A DNA stretch of 24,555 nt from Bacteriovoracaceae bacterium UBA7695 (GTDB lineage: Bacteria; Bdellovibrionota; Bacteriovoracia; Bacteriovoracales; Bacteriovoracaceae), in contig DLGL01000078.1 in assembly GCA_002482685.1 (NCBI GenBank), positions 40,181 to 64,735 of the forward strand, written 5' to 3'. Numbering within the stretch: position 1 is the stretch's first letter; each line of letters starts with the position of its first letter. Below, piece by piece: positions 21,287 to 24,555 of the stretch. A model generated the notes under the pieces. That model did no database searches, was not told the origin of the DNA, and worked only from the letters and a program-made list of their open reading frames with translations. Both the position numbers and the translations under genes were made by a program.

Positions 21287-22515
21287 AATGTATTCTCGCC
21301 GTTACAGGATCAATTGCATGTTACAAGGCCTACGATGTGGCCCGGGGGCTTGTAAAAAATAACCACCAGGTAAAAGTGGTCCTGACTTCTGGCGCCTTGG
21401 AATTCATCCAACCTGAAACTTTTAGATACCTTGGTGTGGAAGATGTTTATCTTCCTACTGATGATTTTAATCCTACGCTTTTGTCAGAAAAACAAACCGT
21501 ACTTCATATAGAGCTCGCAAGGTGGGCAGACAAATTAGTAGTAGCACCTTTAAGTGCTAATACCCTTGGTCGTCTTAATCTTGGGCTTAATAACGATTTA
21601 CTAGGAAGTTTATTTTTAGCTTTTGGAAAAAAGCCAGTGCTTATGTTTCCGGCCATGAACACACAGATGTTAAATCAGTCCCGTGTGCAGGAACATATAT
21701 CGAATCTGAGTAAACAATCCCATGTTAGTATCATTAACCCAGTAGCAGGACTTCTTGCTTGTGGTGATATTGGGGCAGGAAAATTTCCTGATGTGAATGC
21801 AGTCATTGATCTAATCGAAACCGTTGATCCAACGAAAAAGTCTGGAAAAAATATTATCATTACCGCCGGAGCAACAGCTGCTCCGCTAGATCCGGTGAGA
21901 TACCTGACTAATCCTTCGACGGGGAAGATGGGTCTGGCAGTGGCCAAAGCCTTTTTGAAAGAAGGCCATACTGTTACTGTCTTAGCAGGACATCAGTGCA
22001 CCACGGATGTGGACTATCTTGCTGGTCATCCAAACTTTAAACTAATTAAAACGCCAACAACTTCGCTCATGAGAGATGCAGCGGTAAAAAACTTCCCTGC
22101 AACTGACCTCTACATCTCAACAGGGGCCATCGCGGATATTGAGTTTGATGTTGCTCAAGAGAAGCTTAAAAAAGAATCTTTAGGGGTGAAACTAGAATTC
22201 CATCAGGCCCCGGATATTCTTCAGGAAGTCCTGAAGTTAAAAAAACCAAATCAAAAGATTATAAGCTTTGCTGCTGAAACTGAAACAACTGAAAAAGTGT
22301 TTCAGGAGAAGATGAATAGAAAACCAGTTGATCTGATGATCGGTAACAAAGTAGCGAATGGTCTTATTGGACAAGCTGAAGTTGAAGGCTTTCAGAAAAA
22401 TGAAGGCCAATATTATTTTGTGACGACTAAACACATTTCGGGCCCTCATCCTCTGTTAAAGAAACAAATCGGCGAAAAGCTTGTGGATTGGTTTAATGGA
22501 AATGTGACATGGTAA
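21283..22515 (+). CDS. coaBC: Bifunctional phosphopantothenoylcysteine decarboxylase / phosphopantothenate-cysteine ligase
   Basis: CoaBC first joins cysteine to 4'-phosphopantothenate (CoaB, CTP-dependent) and then decarboxylates the product to 4'-phosphopantetheine (CoaC, FMN-dependent). Residues 1 to about 185 form the flavoprotein domain, with ILAVTGSIACYKA (4-16), the catalytic H75 (LHIELARWAD), N126 (PAMN) and C160 (ACGDIGAGK), close to the E. coli H75, N125 and C158. Residues from about 188 on form the ligase domain, with ITAGATAAPLDPVRYLTN (193-210), STGKMG, and the KLKK lysines (294-297) equivalent to the KIKK motif. The 410 residues are the normal length. The ATG overlaps the coaX stop (ATGA); the 3' end overlaps panC by seven bases. 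Confidence 0.98.
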   Translation: MKCILAVTGSIACYKAYDVARGLVKNNHQVKVVLTSGALEFIQPETFRYLGVEDVYLPTDDFNPTLLSEKQTVLHIELARWADKLVVAPLSANTLGRLNLGLNNDLLGSLFLAFGKKPVLMFPAMNTQMLNQSRVQEHISNLSKQSHVSIINPVAGLLACGDIGAGKFPDVNAVIDLIETVDPTKKSGKNIIITAGATAAPLDPVRYLTNPSTGKMGLAVAKAFLKEGHTVTVLAGHQCTTDVDYLAGHPNFKLIKTPTTSLMRDAAVKNFPATDLYISTGAIADIEFDVAQEKLKKESLGVKLEFHQAPDILQEVLKLKKPNQKIISFAAETETTEKVFQEKMNRKPVDLMIGNKVANGLIGQAEVEGFQKNEGQYYFVTTKHISGPHPLLKKQIGEKLVDWFNGNVTW

Positions 22516-23363
22516 AATTAATCAAGTCCACTCCAGAGCTTATCACCCATAGAAACGCAGAAAAAAAGAAAGTGGGCTTTGTGCCGACAATGGGAAATCT
22601 CCATGCCGGTCACATCTCCCTGCTGGATAGAGCCCTGGAAGAAAATGAAGTGGTTTATTTCTCCATCTTTGTAAATCCTAAGCAGTTTGGTCCAAACGAA
22701 GATTTTCAAAAATACCCCAGAACTCTTGAACATGATCTTGCACTCATTCAAAACTGTGAAAATAACTACCCGGGCAAAAGTGTTGTCGTCTTTGCTCCAT
22801 CAAATCCTCAGGAAGTTTTTCCTCTTGATTATGATCAAACGATTTCAGTTTCCCAGTTCAATAACATTATTGAAGGGGCCTTGAGACCCGGACACTTTGA
22901 TGGTGTGGCCACTGTCGTCTACCGACTCTTCGAGCTGGTTAACCCCACCCGTGCCTATTTTGGACTTAAAGATTACCAGCAATACCTTGTTATACGTAAG
23001 ATGGTGAAGGATCTCGCCATGCCCATTGAAATAGTTGGAATGCCCATAATCCGTGAGGAAAATGGTCTCGCTCTTTCAAGCCGTAATCAATACCTGACTC
23101 CTGAACAAAAAATTGAGGGCCTGAATCTTTCAAGGTCTTTGAGAAAAATAAATCAATTAATCGATGGCAAGAAAACCAATCTTCCCATGGCCAAAAGAGA
23201 GATAGAAGCTCTGCTTTTGGATTCAAAGTGGAACTATATTGAAATGCGTGATGCAGATTCATTATCTGAAGACCTGACTTATTCAAAAAAAATGACGTTA
23301 TTAGGAGTCTACCAATTGGGTGCAACAAGACTCCTTGATAATATGCAACTGGAGATAGAATGA
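22509..23363 (+). CDS. panC: Pantothenate synthetase (pantoate-beta-alanine ligase)
   Basis: PanC condenses pantoate with beta-alanine through a pantoyl-adenylate intermediate to make pantothenate. The 284-residue protein has the nucleotidyltransferase HxGH motif in PTMGNLHAGH (26-35), NPKQFGPNED (56-65), RPGHFDGVATVV (126-137), FGLKDYQQ (151-158) and the KMSKS-equivalent ALSSRN (188-193). ATG 22509 overlaps the end of coaBC by seven bases, and its TGA overlaps the hflX ATG (ATGA). With it, the operon covers pantoate formation, condensation and the first three CoA steps. No panD is present in the window, so the beta-alanine source must lie elsewhere. Confidence 0.98.
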   Translation: MVKLIKSTPELITHRNAEKKKVGFVPTMGNLHAGHISLLDRALEENEVVYFSIFVNPKQFGPNEDFQKYPRTLEHDLALIQNCENNYPGKSVVVFAPSNPQEVFPLDYDQTISVSQFNNIIEGALRPGHFDGVATVVYRLFELVNPTRAYFGLKDYQQYLVIRKMVKDLAMPIEIVGMPIIREENGLALSSRNQYLTPEQKIEGLNLSRSLRKINQLIDGKKTNLPMAKREIEALLLDSKWNYIEMRDADSLSEDLTYSKKMTLLGVYQLGATRLLDNMQLEIE

Positions 23364-24555
23364 ACGCTGAAGACTTTAAAATGCCCCTTGGGCAGAAGGC
23401 TTCTCTTGTCTCTATCGTATGCGATAAATTCGACAGTCATTCGAACCTGCTGGAAACGAATAATTCTCTTCGCGAGCTCCGCGAACTACTGAGAACTTTA
23501 GGGCTCATAGCAGGTGAAGAGTACATTCAAAATAGAAAACAAATTGATCCGGCCACCATGCTCGGGGAAGGAAAACTCGAGGAGATTGCCGAAGCTGCCA
23601 GAGAAGAAGGATCAACCCTTTTGGTTTTTGATTTTGAACTTACGGCTTCTCAGCTCAGAAATATAAAAAGCATCACCAAGCTTGAAGCTGTTGATAGAAA
23701 TACCATTATTCTGGAAATCTTTGCCCTCCATGCACGGACTAAAGAAGCTAAAATCCAGATTGAAATCTCCCGGCTGAAGTACCTTCTCCCGAGACTTACA
23801 TCAATGTGGGGTCACTTTTCGAAACAGCGTGCCGCTGGGGCCGCTTTAGGTGGTGAGGGTGAGCAACAACTCGAGCTCGATCGCCGGATGATTCGGGAGC
23901 GTATTGAATTTCACAAAAAGCAGTTAGAAGAAGTTCAGGTTTCTCGCGAGCAACAACGCAAAAAGCGTCAAAACCAGGCGGTAACAGCAGCTTTAGTGGG
24001 GTACACGAATGCCGGAAAATCTTCACTTATGAATCGCTTGTGCCGGGTAAATGTTCTCGAAGAGAATAAACTTTTCGCCACTCTCGATTCAACATTCAGA
24101 ACCCTGAACCCTGATTCTAAGCCACCCATGATCATGATTGATACCGTGGGCTTTATCTCCAATTTACCTAATACTCTCATTCAGGGCTTTAAAACCACGC
24201 TTGAATCTGCCCTCGAAGCCGATCTGCTTTTAGTTGTGTGTGACATCTCAGATCCTAATTACCAAAAGCATTTACGCGTAACTCAGGAAGTATTAAAAGA
24301 GCTTGGTATTGAGGATAAAAATCAGATTGTGGTTTTCAATAAAAAGGATCTCCTCAACGATCCGGTCCGTGCAAGAATCATCATGCGAAACTTTCCAAAT
24401 AGTTTCCTTGTGTCTTCTTATGATGAAGACGACATGAAGAATCTAAGAAATCATGTGATTGATTATTTTTTATCGAAGCAGGATCACTACGATCTCTTTA
24501 TCCCTTATGAAGCCGGTGATGCCCACGCACGCATACGTGGAAACGCAAATATTTT
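23360..24555 (+). CDS. hflX: Ribosome-associated GTPase HflX (partial, C-terminus off window)
   Basis: HflX is a GTPase that binds the 50S subunit and can split stalled or heat-damaged ribosomes. The frame is open from ATG 23360 to the right edge (398 codons). An N-terminal domain (about 1-185) contains MLGEGKLEEI (67-76) and the family signature GGEGEQQLELDRR (164-176), a variant of the usual GGRGPGE-Q-E-DRR form. The G domain has G1 GYTNAGKSS (214-222), the G3 DTVGF (261-265) and the G4 NKKD (327-330). After that comes the C-terminal region, with its end missing. The start overlaps the panC stop as ATGA, so it is coupled to the CoA operon. That is an unusual partner; in many proteobacteria hflX follows hfq. 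No hfq is seen here. Confidence 0.97.
   Translation, partial: MNAEDFKMPLGQKASLVSIVCDKFDSHSNLLETNNSLRELRELLRTLGLIAGEEYIQNRKQIDPATMLGEGKLEEIAEAAREEGSTLLVFDFELTASQLRNIKSITKLEAVDRNTIILEIFALHARTKEAKIQIEISRLKYLLPRLTSMWGHFSKQRAAGAALGGEGEQQLELDRRMIRERIEFHKKQLEEVQVSREQQRKKRQNQAVTAALVGYTNAGKSSLMNRLCRVNVLEENKLFATLDSTFRTLNPDSKPPMIMIDTVGFISNLPNTLIQGFKTTLESALEADLLLVVCDISDPNYQKHLRVTQEVLKELGIEDKNQIVVFNKKDLLNDPVRARIIMRNFPNSFLVSSYDEDDMKNLRNHVIDYFLSKQDHYDLFIPYEAGDAHARIRGNANI

Noticed and set aside
22990..23328. 112-codon frame antisense to panC
   Set aside because: It mirrors conserved panC codons and has no independent signal.

Overview
The window looks like chromosomal core sequence from a Gram-negative bacterium with moderate-to-low GC. 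The outer-membrane lifestyle is shown by kdsD (KDO, hence LPS), lnt, predicted lipoproteins and mltG. Gene content, the block rho-DUF1385-prfA-prmC-murA, frequent small secreted or lipoprotein genes and coding style suggest Bdellovibrionota, perhaps a Bacteriovorax/Peredibacter-like relative. That assignment is an inference; nothing here proves the species. I see no rRNA, tRNA, CRISPR array, insertion sequence, integrase or phage gene.

Layout. (1) 1-5389, minus strand: rho, a DUF1385 membrane protein, prfA, prmC and murA (cut by the left edge), read leftward from a good sigma70-type promoter at 5512-5539. RF1 and the enzyme that methylates its GGQ glutamine are adjacent. (2) 5638-8220, plus strand: dinB, ruvX/yqgF, mltG. 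(3) 8209-10061, minus strand: a flavin-reductase-fold protein overlapped by a lipoprotein with a trypsin-like domain that has lost its catalytic histidine. (4) 10253-13431, plus strand: a DksA/TraR-type regulator with its own terminator, a secreted subtilisin-like protease behind a structured leader, and lnt. (5) 13433-14995: kdsD (minus) divergent from a small BamC-like lipoprotein gene (plus). (6) 14998-18774, minus strand: pabC, yacG and an inositol-monophosphatase-family gene, then, from a separate strong promoter, a membrane-anchored coiled-coil protein and a secreted HEAT-repeat protein. (7) 18850-24555, plus strand: a ketol-acid-reductoisomerase-like gene, panB, coaX, coaBC, panC and hflX (cut by the right edge), every junction overlapping.

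The last block is the most interesting. It encodes nearly the whole route from ketoisovalerate to phosphopantetheine. The step that would otherwise be missing, ketopantoate to pantoate, is filled by a short divergent KARI-family protein that keeps the metal-binding residues at exact family spacing but has changed the conserved PKGPG loop. I propose that it is a dedicated ketopantoate reductase.

Other notable points are the predicted pseudoprotease, a cluster of non-ATG starts decided by Shine-Dalgarno position, and three convergent gene pairs with no room for an intrinsic terminator.
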